Shown in pieces: positions 46,747 to 59,504 of a stretch of DNA of 64,000 nt. Position 1 is the stretch's first letter. Every line of letters begins with the position of its first letter. Source of the stretch: Cladobotryum mycophilum (taxonomy: Eukaryota > Ascomycota > Sordariomycetes > Hypocreales > Hypocreaceae); the NCBI GenBank assembly GCA_036429605.1, contig CM071591.1, forward strand, positions 2,666,001 to 2,730,000, written 5' to 3'. Position numbers and translations under genes: made by a program. The notes beneath the pieces were generated by a model. That model saw only the letters and a program-made list of their open reading frames with translations, was not told the DNA's origin and made no database searches.

Positions 46747-49700
46747 GAGAACCAGTCATGTCTAGTTAGTTAGCGATGGTATTATAGAGTTGCGAGAAAG
46801 AGGCTCAGTGCAGCATGGGCGAATAATTCGCATCGTATCGTTGGGCGTGTGTGTATCTTTAGAACATGTGCCTGTGACCCTTCAAATCCAAGCTTTGTCT
46901 TACACAGTTAGGTGAGATGCAGGTATGGTTGAAATAGGACTTGTGCATATGAGAAATAGGTGGGTCGATACTAGAACGATCTTTTACATTGTTACTTTCC
47001 ATCAGACATTCCCCCGGCCATCCCTAAAATCCAATCATGATGGTATACTGTTCAACAGCCATAATTTTTGTCTCATCTTCTCACTATTTCGAAACGGACG
47101 TGGGCGTTGAAGAATGCGCGTGGGAGATGATCATCAGAAGAACAGCTGAACCCCGTTCGGGGAAGCCGATATGAAACCCGCCCGAGATCGGTCACGGCTA
47201 GGTGGGACAAGCGCCGGCATGTAATGATACCTGCAAAATCAGGGACTAGACAGGGTGGTCGTGATACTGATAATCCAGTAGATGAAAAAAAGAAAGAAAA
47301 AAGAGAGGTTTGTGTATTCCGTAGTAGTTATTGAGATCCGGATGTGTTTCCCCGGGCAGTCGTTCCGCATGAGCGAGATTCCGAGTACCCCCACTACGTA
47401 GGAGGTCAAACTCGATACGAATAATGGGCTTTTGTGAGAGGTCAATTCAGCAAGGTGTGTTGTTGAGATGTCCCACCACGAGAAGGAGGGTGTGTAGCTT
47501 GGCTCTCGGGAGCTAGCGGAGGCCCATGCTAGCGTAGCTTCAGTAAGTGCATCGAGGATGGTTGGTGCTTCACCGTTGTGGTCTTTGGTAGTGAAGCACT
47601 GAAGCATACATGTATGTAGAGGCGGCGAATCCACCGTCAATGCGTCAAAAGTGCGCGATGACGGAGCTTGAGGAGGGGCGGGAAGGAGTTTTTCAAAAGG
47701 GTTGCGACTCCATCTTGAAAGCCAAGGTAGCGCCATGATCGCGTGCCTGATGAGACTCAATGTACGGGCCAGGGTCCAGAATACCAATTGGCGCTTAAGG
47801 AGAACAGACCGCTAGTTAAATGGCATTGATGCATGTGCACAAAGGGTATCGAGCCGGCCGGGGGCGGAGAGAGGAGAAGATGGTGAGGAGAAACTGTTGC
47901 AAGATATGGATTTGGCGGCGCGCAGTGCTCGTGGTGGTGGCTTCATCTAATTGTGTGTCCAACGTTGCTTCGGAAGCATTGCCTCCTCGAACTCGTAGTG
48001 GCGGAACAATACACACGTCTGCGGGCAAAACTGGACGATCAACATGGCCATCCCCTTTTGCTTGTGTCTCATTGCTTGGCTGGCTAGCTGGCTACCTCGT
48101 AGCAGGCTGGATGTATAATATTATCCATACATACGTGTACAGCGGAGGTAGGTGTTGGATCTGATAGACCGTTGCTAGCGGGAGTTGAGGGGTGTAGCGT
48201 GACTGCGCAAAAACTGCCCACCATGGAGACAGTCAGACAAGAACGTGACAGCAAAATTGAGTAATGATAACTGCTCTCCCGTGTACAAACTAGGGCTTCC
48301 CGGCTTCGGTCGACTTGAATCAAATGCGTGGAACCGGAACTATCAAGGTTCCATCATTTGTCCGGCTTGTAACCGAGAGGAGGGGGGAGGCGTCGATCTG
48401 AGCTGGACAATTGAGGACGCCATCAACAAGGATTCTTCCATGACGCTTTGCTTTATCACTTTTGATTAGCATGGATGGGACATGGCCACTATGGGGCATC
48501 GCGGCAAAAACTGTCGGCTCTAAATTACCCATTTATGAGCATGGCGTTTATCCCAGAAAAGCCCCAAGATGCCAAAATTGTCAAACGGGCTCGATCCGGA
48601 GACATCAGTTGGGACTAAACGCTCGTTCCCGGCTGTCGCATCTATCCTGATTCCGCGACGATTACCGCTGAAAAGGGCTGCCGGGTCGTCGGCCCTGCAG
48701 CCAAAAAGCTGGCCTCTCGCATTTGGACAGGAGAGAATGTCTTTGAATGTCTTGGGTGGTGTCACCGTCTCTGGCGGCGGGGCTGAATGCAACATTAAAG
48801 AAAATTCCTGCCCATTGACCAATTTCAGTATATGCATGCATATATACAGTCTATGCGTGTACTGTGTAGTGGCGTGGACCCACGTACCTACCCTTCTATC
48901 AAAATCTCCTAGCTTCGCAGAGTGCAGGGTGAGAAGAGATTGCAGGGCGTGCAGAACCAATGGGAGAGCATGTGATATCTGGTCCTGGATAAGACATCAG
49001 GCGAAAGGTTCAGTCAGCCCTCAGCCCTCCATCTCCTCTGTCTCTCTGTCCTTTTTGTTAGAGTTGGTGAACCAGGGGGTTGGCCAACGGGTGTCCGAAG
49101 TAATGTTTTGCAGTCGGAATGTCAAAAACGTCATTGATCGAAACTGATGGAACTCTTCGGCAGTATGCATGGTCTCACAACCGAAAACAACATGTGCAAG
49201 AAAGCATCAAAGACATCAGATTGAGAACTGAGAGGGGGAGTGACTGATAAACAGCAAACGCCCGGTGTGGGTAGAATAACATGTAAGACATCGGAGCCTC
49301 TCTCCGAAGAAGCGTCCTTCATTTGAGAGGGGTTGACTAAGTCGACGCCTCCCTCCCGGCTGCAACCATAAGCGTTATTTGTGGCCTGTCTAGGCCCCTA
49401 TTACTGCATAACTCCTCTTGCATACTCCACTATAATGCATGTTTCATTTATCGATGCATTCGACTCTGCTGCAGATCCACCAACACCACCGCAAGCGCAT
49501 ACTGTGCCTTTACTGTATGCTCCCACCATCAGAGTCGGGCTGTCCTAGAAATATGAGTCCTCCCACCATCTCTTCCAACGGCTTTTCCATTGCTCCATAG
49601 TCCTCTCAATCTCTCTCTTTTTTGCTTCATCTCTCTTTATATCATCAGTCTTTGAATAAATTGCCGTTTGCACTTTGTCAGTGTGTGGCGCGCAGACGAC

Positions 49701-49881
49701 AACCAAGGCTCATCAACCCAAACATCGCGATTCTCGCCTCCCCCATCACCCACGCAGCGCAGCTCCCCTGCTCGTCCAGCCCCGCGCGCAACCCTTGCAA
49801 GATACGGACACAAACACACGCACGCACATCCACGCCAGTGCCTGTGTCTGCTGTCGTAAGCGTTCGCCAAACGAAGAAGAC
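46747..49881. other. 3.1-kb gene-poor region
   Basis: Apart from one doubtful minus-strand open frame (47239-47787) no coding potential was recognised. The last 300 bases before 49882 are CT- and CA-rich and probably carry the promoter and leader of the third MFS gene. Confidence 0.5.
47239..47787 (-). CDS. Unrecognised open reading frame
   Basis: A 182-codon open frame starting at an ATG. I do not recognise its product. The sequence has an amphipathic basic start (TLARTLSLIRHAIMALP), a Pro/Ser-rich stretch and a hydrophobic C-terminus (NLSFFFLFFIYWIISITTTL) that could be a tail anchor or simply reflect the T-rich DNA on that strand. No codon pattern or splice context strongly supports it. 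It may be spurious. Confidence 0.2.
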   Translation of the reverse strand: MVFWTLARTLSLIRHAIMALPWLSRWSRNPFEKLLPAPPQAPSSRTFDALTVDSPPLHTCMLQCFTTKDHNGEAPTILDALTEATLAWASASSREPSYTPSFSWWDISTTHLAELTSHKSPLFVSSLTSYVVGVLGISLMRNDCPGKHIRISITTTEYTNLSFFFLFFIYWIISITTTLSSP

Positions 49882-51560
49882 ATGACCCTAACAAAGCAGG
49901 CACGTCTTCGCAATCCCGATGACTTCCCGACCCTTCAGCTTTTCCTCTTGGGTGAGTGAACACGACATACCTTGCGCCACAAGCCATCAAAGCTAATCTT
50001 GTCCATTCAAGCCATTGTTCGCCTTGCCGAACCAATTGCGCTTACTTCCATCTTTCCTTATGCTTGGGCTTTAGTCAAACGATTCAATGTGGGAAAGGAG
50101 GAAGATGCATCTTTCTATTCAGGCCTTCTTATTTCGGCCTTCTCTCTCGCAGAGGCTGTTATGGGTATGTATTGGGGCGGTTTGTCGGATCGTATAGGTC
50201 GCAAGCCTGTCCTGATGCTGGGATGTGTGGGCACCATGTTCAGCATGGTTATGGTAGGATTCGCCTCCAACTTCTGGCTAGCTTTACTCGGACGAGCCAT
50301 AGGTGGTTTTCTCAACGGCAACATCGGCGTCATCCAGACCATGGTTGGCGAGCTCGTCACGAAGCCCGAACATGAGCGTAAGGCGACTTGATCTCGTACA
50401 CTTTGTCACATCTTGCTAACCATGTACTAGCTCGCGCGTTTGCCGTGATGCCTTTTGTCTGGAGCATCGGCACCATCATCGGACCATGCATCGGCGGAAC
50501 CTTTGCGGATCCGTCCGGATCTTGGCCAGCAATTTTCCCCAAGGGTGGCTTGTTCGAGCGTTTCCCCTATCTCCTCCCCAATCTCATTTGCGCTGCTCTT
50601 TTGTTCGTCAGCATTGTCATGGGCTTCTTCCTTCTCGAGGAGACTCATCCTGACATGCAGCCCCGAATCCTGCTGCCGGCAGATACCTATGTCTCAGAAG
50701 AGACACCGCTGATGGAGACTTCAGATGCCATGAAGCGACCTGCTGTGGACTTGCGAGCTGAGACTTATGGCACGATTCGAGCCGCCAATGGCGAGTCTTC
50801 AGCCTCCCGCAGCGAACCTTCATTGGAGAAGAACAAGTCTACACCCATCTGGAACAAGCGCATCGTCGGTCTCATTATTGCCTTGTGCATCTTCACCTAT
50901 CATTCGATGACATACGACCACCTTATGCCAATCTTCTTTGAGGATAAGCGTGCCTCAATGTCTATTCTCGCCAAATTCGGTACTCAGTCACCCTTTTACT
51001 CTCCCGGTGGACTCGGACTCACTCTTCGCGATGTCGGAATGATTATGGCAGTCAATGGTGCAATTGCATTGTTTGTCCAGGCCGTCATCTTCCCCATTGC
51101 GGCGGAGAGAGTTGGTGTGTACAGGCTCTTTCTCCTTGTTACAGCTTTACACCCTATCATCTATGCAATTGTCCCCCTTCTCCTTCACGTTCCCCAATCC
51201 CTCATCTTCCCTGCTATTTATCTCTGCCTTGCCGTACGAAACGTACTCTCCATCACACTATACCCCCTCCTCCTGATCCTGATCAAGGATGCTACCCCTT
51301 CTGCAAGCGCGCTGGGCAAAGTCAATGGCTTGGCTGCCAGCGCAGGTGCTGCCTGCCGTATGGTGGCACCACCAGTCGCAGGATACCTCTACACATTCGG
51401 CAGTAAGATGGATTGCACTGCTCTGGCATGGTACGGCAGCACTCTTGTCGCCATTGTCGGGACTGTGCAATGCTTCTCTGTCCCTCGAGCGCAAAACGAT
51501 GATCGATCTGAAGAGAGCGCTACCACTATCACTGAAGTCTCAGTTGAAGATGTGGAGTGA
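49882..51560 (+). CDS. MFS transporter, DHA1 (Ycr023c/ZIFL-like)
   Basis: Three exons: 49882-49951, 50012-50377 and 50431-51560, giving 521 residues. The short N-terminus ends PTLQLFLLAIVRLAEPIALT, leading directly into helix 1. Motif A reads WGGLSDRIGRKPVLMLG, and motif C is MPFVWSIGTIIGPCIGGTFA. A central cytoplasmic loop (about 230-300) is polar and Ser/Glu-rich, followed by six more helices from RIVGLIIALCIFTYHSMTYD. The paired FEDKRAS and SPGGLGLTLRDVG segments are typical of fungal relatives of yeast Ycr023c and plant zinc-induced facilitator-like proteins. The substrate is unproven. All phases agree, and the reading frame is intact. Confidence 0.88.
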
Positions 51561-52355
51561 TTGCCTCTAAACAATGACATGCTCCATAGGAGCCATGATT
51601 TTGGCGTGTTGAAGCACCAACCGCAAGTCGCGGTGGTAAATGAGTTGATCATGTCACAGTTATTTATACGAAACCAAAAAAAGGTGTTTGGCAGAAAGAA
51701 ACGGCCGAGGTTTTCATGCTGGATGCATTCAGCGTTTTGTACTGGCGTCTTGCATGCTTAGAAGATATCCTATTATAGATGGAGAAGTTGGCGCAGTGGA
51801 TTGATTGGCATGGACCGGCGTTGGGAATAAGGAAAAGTGTATTCTATTTTCATTTCATTTTTCTATGCCTCAAAAATGAAGAGGCCTAGGTAGTTGTTAT
51901 GTTGAGTCTAGTTAGCTGGACAGGAGATAATAATAATAAATACTGAAAAATGCATGCGTTGTCCTGATTGATAGTGACTAAAATGATGATAAGAAGATTG
52001 TATGTTAATGTGCATTTTATCGAATACATAGGCTTTAACAGTTGATATTTTCGCATCTTACGTTGACAGGCTGAATATGTTTGGTTTGGTGATATTTTGT
52101 TTGCTGCTGACTTTTGGTGGTGAGCACCAAATTTTTGCTCATCGCTGCCACCACAAAAAAAAGTTGGAGAAAACTGTTAAATTTTATTCTCTTTCACAAA
52201 AGTATCGCACCAACCGGCATATTTTTAACCATTTGGGCTTTGACACATTTAAAGAGAACAGATCGTTTCGATCATTCCTGAATAGCACCTTTTTAAACTA
52301 CTAGAGATTCAACAAGAAAGATCATAGTTTGTTTGAGAGGTTTAGGGTCAGCAAG
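51561..52355. other. Intergenic between MFS gene and CNS1
   Basis: No gene was recognised. It is AT-rich, with short non-conserved open frames. Confidence 0.6.
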
Positions 52356-53602
52356 ATGAGCGTTGACGATGCGGCGTTTGAGCGGCAGATTGAGGAGCGC
52401 ATTAGCAAGCTCACGAATGAAATGGAGGCTTCCATGAAGATGCCCTCTGCGGCGGCCAAGGCTAATGGCACGACGCCCGACCTGCCCCCGGAGATGGTCG
52501 TTTCCAGAGGCAAGACGGCGGACGAGCTCTTCAAGGACCTGAACAGTTCCCCGCTGTTCATGACGGAGATGGAGGAGAACGACGACATTGCCGCGCTGCA
52601 GGCCCTGGCCTACGAGGGGACGGCGCTGGAGAACGCGGAGAGCTTCAGGGAGAGGGGCAACGAGTGCTTCAAGTCCAAGGGCTACGGGGACGCAAAGGAG
52701 TTTTACACAAAGGGCATCTCCATCTTGTTCGCCGAGGAGCGGAAGCGCGCGAGAGGGGAGGTCACCGCCAACCCGGAGGGGGAGCCGGACTCGGAGGAGG
52801 AGATTGCGCGGCAGAAGGGGACGCTCGAGGCCATGTACTCGAACCGCGCGGCGTGCCACTTGGAAATGAAGAATTACCGGAGCTGCTGGACGGACTGTGC
52901 GGCGGCGATTCGCCTCAACGGGAAGAACGTCAAGGCCTACTACCGCAGCGCGAGGGCCCTGCTCGCCGTCGATAGGATAGAAGAAGCGGACGACGTGTGC
53001 GCCCGCGGCCTGGCCATCGACCCGGACAACAAGCCCCTCAGCGGCGTGGCCTCCGAGATCGTCAAGCGCGCCGCCTTCCTCGACGAGAAGCGCCGCAAGG
53101 AGGCAGAGAGGCAGGCCCAGAAGAAGCGCCGCACGACCCTGCTCCGCGCCGCCATCGTGGCCCGCGGCATCGCCATGCGCAGGACGGAACAGCCGCCCGA
53201 GATGGAGGACGCGAGGGTGAAGCTCACGCCCGACGAGGACGACCCAAGCAGCGAGCTGGTCTTCCCCACCACGCTGCTCTACCCGCTGCATCTGGAGAGC
53301 GACTTCATCAAGGCCTTTGCGGAGACCAACACGCTGGAGGACCACCTGAGCTACATCCTCCCCTTACCATGGGACAAGGAGTCCCAGTACACCCTCGCAA
53401 ACGTCGTATGCTACGTCGAGACCAAGGCCGGCGGACTCATCAAGATGGGCAAGAAGGTACCTCTCCTGAAAGTCCTGACCGGGGGAAAGTCGAGGTGGTA
53501 GATGAAGTGATGCGCATCTTTGTGTTACCATCGGATAAGGCGGATGCATGGGTCAAGGAGTTCAAGGAGAAGAGGGCTGCGACAAAAGGATCTACGAGCT
53601 AA
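52356..53602 (+). CDS. CNS1: Hsp90 co-chaperone Cns1/TTC4 (apparent -1 frameshift)
   Basis: TPR co-chaperone that links Hsp90 and Hsp70 and is essential in yeast. An intronless gene of about 415 residues once repaired. The start at 52356 opens MSVDDAAFERQIEERI. Three TPR units lie at about 88-220: ESFRERGNECFKSKGYGDAK, LEAMYSNRAACHLEMKNYRS and VKAYYRSARALLAVDRIEEA. After a charged helix (DEKRRKEAERQAQKKRR) comes the C-terminal wheel domain with TTLLYPLHLESDFIKAFAE and LEDHLSYILPLPWD. The frame breaks at the G5 run 53481-53485: LLKVLTGG is followed in the next frame by KVEVVDEVMRIFVLP. One more G joins them into the conserved ending. The region is GC-rich, and a long open frame on the opposite strand is a by-product of that composition. 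Confidence 0.92.
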
Positions 53603-53966
53603 GGAGAAGAAAAAGAAAGATGAAGAAGAAGCTGAGTACTTGGATAGATAAATAAAAAAATAAAAATAAAAGAAATGAATATTTTTGCTTAGATGCGATT
53701 TGGCTTGCGCCAGTGTTTCTATCTCCATGAATTACAAAACAACTCAATAACAAAAAAAAACATTCAAAAACTCCGCCCCCTACCTCCCCCTTTCCCTAAA
53801 AAAACCCGTTGATTTGAATGCAGTGCAAGCACCGCGGGTATCCTGAAAATGAGTAGCATCATCCTAATTATTCCAACTTATTATCATCCTCTTCCAAGTC
53901 CCATACAACACACCATCTCTCTTACTTAAAAAAAAACTCGTACATTTCCAAGAAAAGCTGCTGATT
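53603..53966. other. Tail-to-tail gap, CNS1 and APSES-type gene
   Basis: 364 bases of A/T-rich 3' flank with several A runs; no gene is seen. Confidence 0.6.
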
Positions 53967-55577
53967 CTAGAAAGAGTGAGCCTTGGGTCTCTTCTTCTGG
54001 TGCCTCACACCGGCTCCTCCGGATGATTCGTCGTCATCGGAAGATTCCACCACGGCGGTGGCGGACCAGGTATCCGGATTCTGCTGGTTAAGCATCTCTT
54101 TGTGGAGACTGACAAGCACCGCAGCCGCTTTGAACTTGTCCAAGTCCTGCTCCGGCTTCTTAGCCAGGCCCCTCATGTCCGTGTCCGGGGCTACTGTTTG
54201 ACCCCGTTCCGTGAGGCCGGCATGGACCCGTCGCCGCCTTTTCGGTCTCCAAGTGTCGGTGAAGAATCGGGGTGTTTGCTCCGACGCCATCTGAGGTACG
54301 GAATTGAGCAAAGGGTCGATTCGTTGTATTGGCTCACGTTCAGTGCTAGGCCCGCTTGCAAACGACGAGGCAAGTTCGGACCTCGAAACGGCTCTGCGTC
54401 CCCAAGCCTCATGACCTGTGATCTGGGGATAGTAGTTGGGTCTAGGATGGTCAGCTTCAGTAGAGTTGATAGGTGCCCAGTAGGGCTGTGGATGAAGTGA
54501 CGGCGTTCTCAGTACTGGATCGATGTCGCTCATGTGTTTGCCTCGAAATTCCAACTGTCCATGGTGAGCCGCTCCGCTGAGGGCTCTTGGGATCCTTTCT
54601 TTGTGAGCCTGCCGATAAAACTCAACTTCTCGCGTGACATCAGCAATGGTATCTTGGCTGATAACCATCTCCCTGAAATAGCTAGACTCAGGAGGCGTGC
54701 ACTCAGAAGGGAAGCAGGGCCCGAAAAGTGGGATCAACGCTCCGGCGATGCAGTAGCAGAATGTGGCACACACAGCCCTGGCACAGCGGTAGGGCATCCA
54801 GTAACCTGTGAATAAGGTGAGCGAGCGTCCTTCATCTGCTAATTTGCAACTGTTGCTCTCATACCTTGTGCTGTGACAGCTCCACCAGTAACACTGGGTG
54901 TGATATCCCTAAGACCGGGGTTCTTATCCAACATCTGAGACGGTTTGGTCTGTTTGCTGTCAGAGTTGTGCGCTTACAACGGCGGCAAACAAATGGGGGC
55001 TACCTTTGCATATCCCAAACTTTTGAAGAAAGGAGTCATGCGAACGAGGCCGACGTTGTAGTCCCACATGACAGTGTAGCAATTGTCATCCTCTGGAATC
55101 TGAAACTGGTATTTAAAGACTGCGTGGCCATGCCTCGTAAGTTCCCGCTCACTCGTTTGTTTGTCCGTTTGCTTGCATCGCCTTACCTTCCATGCTTTCT
55201 CGACCGGTCTTTTCGAAAAAGTCCTTCTTTGAACTGTTGTACGGAATGTGCTCGCAGCTTTGACGGATTTGTCCAAAGGGTCTAACCCGGAATCGAGATA
55301 ATTCTTGAACAGAGGCTTCGTCGACATCTTCGAAAGGGGCAAAATTAACCGGCCCTTGGGGTCTGGGCATGGTTGGGTTGTCGAGACCTTTGGATGTCTT
55401 GCTTCTCGAAGGAAGCATTCTATCCATTGTAGCTTGTAATGGCTCCTTGTCAACGGGAGTCGATGAGCATGATAGGGTAGAACTGGGCCGACGTGGTGGG
55501 CAAACGGCAGGAACAGGTACGGTAGGATTCAAGAGAGAGTGTAGCGGTAGCATGGTGCTACCGGCGTTTGTAGACAT
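53967..55577 (-). CDS. APSES/KilA-N-type transcription factor, Xbp1-like
   Basis: Four exons on the minus strand: 55577-55187, 55119-55004, 54949-54865 and 54805-53967, giving 476 residues. The N-terminus (about 1-115) is Ser/Pro-rich. The DNA-binding domain spans about 115-260: FFEKTGRESMEVFKYQFQIP, YTVMWDYNVGLVRMTPFFK, KTKPSQMLDKNPGLRDITPS, VTGGAVTAQGYWMPYRCARA and CATFCYCIAGALIPLFGP. This matches the fungal APSES group that includes yeast Xbp1. The C-terminal half is disordered and basic, with a bipartite nuclear-signal-like RPKRRRRVHAG and a final HQKKRPKAHSF. The long 3.9-kb upstream region suggests complex regulation, as is usual for developmental regulators. An upstream in-frame ATG at 55610 would add 11 residues. 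Confidence 0.82.
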
Positions 55578-58500
55578 GGTTTGAAATGAGCGGGACGCAA
55601 TGGGAAGCAACCAGCCGGTTGACAGGGACGATTATCGATGGCTGGAAATGAAAGAGGGGGAGGCTTGAAAATAGAACGGAGGGTCCAAGTCTTTGATATA
55701 CCTAAACACGGGTCTTGACGGCATGAGAAGCAGCCGAGCGCCATGGAACATCCATCCTCCCATCCCCACGTTTACCAGCCTGACAAACAAAACGACCAAA
55801 GGCGGTTGTGTGATGCATACTCTGCCAGAGTTTGCCGGTGAGGGCCCTTAGGTTGACCCCTGGTACACCAACCCGGCGCCAAAAGACCTAGGGGCCTTGA
55901 CGCTTGCCATAAGAATGCCTTTATTTTCGAGAACAGGGTTTGCCCTGGGTTGGACGTTTCTGAGGCCGAAAGGATGATCCTTGGGTCTCATCATAATCCG
56001 TTTGTAGGTCTCCACTGCGGCTATGTATCCGATCAAATCGGCAACAAGTCATGATTTTATTTATAGCACCTGGCTCAATCAACTCGGTGGTGTTCAACAA
56101 TGCATATCATCCCAATTTTTATGCCATAATGCTTCGGCCGTTCATAAATCCTAAGCGGAGTCCACCAACCATTAGTGACGGAGGAAATTGTTTGGGCCTT
56201 CTCGGTCCCATTCGTTGGCTGAGTACCATTCATTTCGGCATCGGGAACTCCATACTTGAAATAACTAGATGGTTCGGTACAGGGTTTCTTGTCATTTCTT
56301 GGCCACGGTGACATGCAAAACCATGAGCCTTGTGTGCGTTGCGGCAATGCCCACTGCGGAGAGTGTGGTTTTCCTGGAGCTCAGTTACACCCAAACGTGC
56401 TTTTCTCAAGCTGATGTTCGAGGGAGAGCCATCTGCCGTTTCAAGCTGCTACCCCAGCAAACAGCCGTCACGTTGGAAAACGGGTGACTCTGAATTGCGT
56501 GACCCGCAGACAGAATTGCTTGGTGCAGCTCATGGGTTCAACGAACGCAAGTCTCATGTCTCCGAATGCCAAACAGGAATGCCAAATGGTGGACTGGTAT
56601 CCCTGGACTGTCGATAACAGTACAGAAACGCGGGTGGCCGCATTGGCCGCATCATCAACCTGCCAGACCCCGGTCTGTTGGCTGAAATGACCGCATAAGA
56701 AAACCAAGAAGCAGCGGTAAGATCTCCCTGCCTCCTGTTAGGTCTTTGGTGTTATAAAAAAAAAGCTTTTGGGTGAACCACGAGCTGTGGGGGTATGATA
56801 AATGACAATCATGAGTCATAAAAGGAACCCTTTCGCCAATTTGTATCAAGACCGTGCCTTGGTGAATGGCCTGCAGTAAGGTAGACGCTTTAACTCGCCT
56901 TCCAAGGCAATGTCTTGCCATGAACTCATCTGCTTATGGCACTGTGGGGAGTTCAATTCTGAATCTCTTGTCATCTGCACTTCTCTTCAACATTAGCAAA
57001 CGCATAACTTGTGGCTACAATGTCATGTTACAGACCCAGTTTGAGCCAAAAGAAGTGCTGGAGTACAAACCTTGGGGAAATTTTCCGACGAGACACAACT
57101 CCATACTCCTATACGGTAACCCGTTCTAGCACCCTTCGGAGTGCTGTTTGCAGACATGCGTCAGTTTGCTAAATCGAAGGCAGATGAGACAGCAATGGAA
57201 AGAGAGGGAGAAGCACACACCTAGCGGGCATCTCTTGATTTGCGTGATTCAAAGGAGTTTTTAGCCTTGAATAATCTACGTGCATAGTACTTGTCACACA
57301 AAACACTCCTGGTGTCAGGCAGAGACACCTCAGACGCCATGCAAGCTTCCAGGATATTACCGAATCAGGCGGGACGCAGATTTGAATGAGCCTCGAGTCG
57401 TCTCCTTCTCAGCAGTTATGTTGACATGAATCGTCAGGGTGTAAATTCTACCAACTGCCACGGCCCGATCGATCGGCTCTGATACGCTGTCAATCGCTAT
57501 AGTGTCTCATATGTTTGCATGCGTCATGTTCAGAAAACACAAGATATTTTGGTTTAGTATTCACCACTGATGAGTCTCAGATTTGTTAACGGCACGAACC
57601 AGTATACTCCACCATGCCAGCAAACAATGTGAAGTCGAGAGAAAGGAATTGACTATCCCAAGGCTCAATCTCTTAAGAGCCGCGAAGCCCTTGTTTTGGC
57701 GCTTTAGTATGAACGAGATGGATACTTACTGAGCGTGCTCCAACATTTTTAGAATCCGAATATGAGCCACACCTGCAAACGTGGGCTTTGGCCATCTTCG
57801 GTTGTCCTCATCATCATTATAGCGGAGTCTGAAAGTGGTTTCAGATGATGACACAATGCCTGGGTAGTACGCGGGAGGTCGACGGCGAGGTTTCTTTTGC
57901 AACTCTCATGCTTGGTGAAACAAGTAGAGCCGGCGGGTATTTGCGCTGATTTTAGAGTGCAGAAGCCTATTCTTCTGCCAAAGTCATGGAAACTTCGTCC
58001 GACCTTGTCTGGCACCTGCACAATGGCCGGGGTGCATGCGCTCCTCGAGCTCTGTGAGACGATGAAGGTGGGCTGAGCTGAGTAATAATGAGTCTCAAGT
58101 TGTCGTACGATACCTGAGAAGGCCAAAAGCTCATCGCCCGTGGAACAAGCAGAGGCTGGACTCGGTTTATTTGGAAATATCAGATAGTTTCTTGACCAGT
58201 GGGCAGATGCATAAAGGGTCCCTTGCGTAGACTAGGAGGCTAGGTAGGCGCAAAGGAGAAGATACCAGATCAGGGCCTATGATACGGCATCATATGCGTG
58301 GTGATTAACATTATCGACGACATAATAAGAAATTAAAAGATACAAGGGCAATAGAGAGGAATCGAGAGAAGCAATAGGCACAAATCTGTCTGTCATGCTC
58401 AGCTGTCCAATGTTTATTCCCCTCGTTGTGGTCGGCATGTGGTTAAGCAGGGTATCGCGAGTCCTTGAATAGTAGAAATGATGGTGGTTTTTAGAATAAA

Positions 58501-59504
58501 TTGATTCATCTATCCCTTCTTCCTTAATTATCATCTGCTCCTTCCTTCAAGTGTCAACTACAGCTTGGTGATGCCAGATCTGATTTATCTGAGGCAAAGG
58601 CCCACTTTGGTATAATTTCGAAGGCACCACCAACTCCTACGCAGGGGATAAAAGAGAGTCCTGCAGTTAACAGACTGGACTCAGTCTAATTATGTAGGTC
58701 CAATAACAGGGCAGTGTTCTCAAACCGCAAGGCTATTGTGAATATCTATTAATATCGTATGTTGTTCATTGTTGTCTAATTCTTTGTTCTCGTGCCATGC
58801 AAGAGACACGAGTACTCTGCACGGTATGAATATTTCGCGTTCATGTACTTGATAAGTAACCATTATGTGAGTTTACAGTGAAGGTGTACTTGAAGGAAAC
58901 CAGACTGAAAGATTTGGCGGTGTATTCTGTAGTAAAACAAACTACCAAAAGCGGCATAGCGCACTCACAGACTGCCCCTGTTCTGCAAATATTATTCACT
59001 GAAAAGTGAGATCAATTGTCCTGACGCTTGACCGTTTCAAGTAGTGCTTGACAAGAAAACGCGCTCCACTCTAAAGCTATCACCCCGCTAGTACACTTTG
59101 AGAACAGCGGCAGGCCAATTTGTGGCATTTGTCGCGTCTCGGAAAAGTTGCAATTGTTTACGCGGGGCATGGCCAGCAACACATTACAATAATATCAACA
59201 ACCTCGACACCATCCATCTCGACTGGACACCGTTCGTTCCCCCCAGCTACACCAATGTCAATGTTGTGAGCGGCAACCAAGCATCACTGTGGCCCGCGCT
59301 GTTTTCTCTTTCTTTGTTTCGAGGCGCTTTGCCCAAACTTTTGTAACCACCAGGACGACTCTCCCTTTGTCCCTTTATTGTCGTTCATGTCAGAGTGTGT
59401 CTCCATTGTTATATCTGTCGACAAACCGCCATTTTACGCATCCCGCAGCTCTTACGACACCACACATTTCTAAGACTATTATTGCATCTGCAAATACCGC
59501 CAAA
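55578..59504. other. 3.9-kb divergent intergenic region, APSES factor and TOP2
   Basis: No coding region was recognised on either strand over nearly 4 kb, despite ordinary base composition and few low-complexity tracts. It must carry the promoters of both flanking genes, and may include a long, possibly spliced, 5' leader of the transcription factor. Confidence 0.5.

Noticed and set aside
36526..51560. Three MFS transporters as part of a metabolite gene cluster
   Set aside because: They are separated by splicing, HIT-hydrolase and other housekeeping genes, with no biosynthetic enzymes or pathway regulator nearby.
52293..53345. 350-codon open frame opposite CNS1
   Set aside because: It mirrors the GC-rich CNS1 coding strand and has no independent family resemblance; it is a composition by-product.
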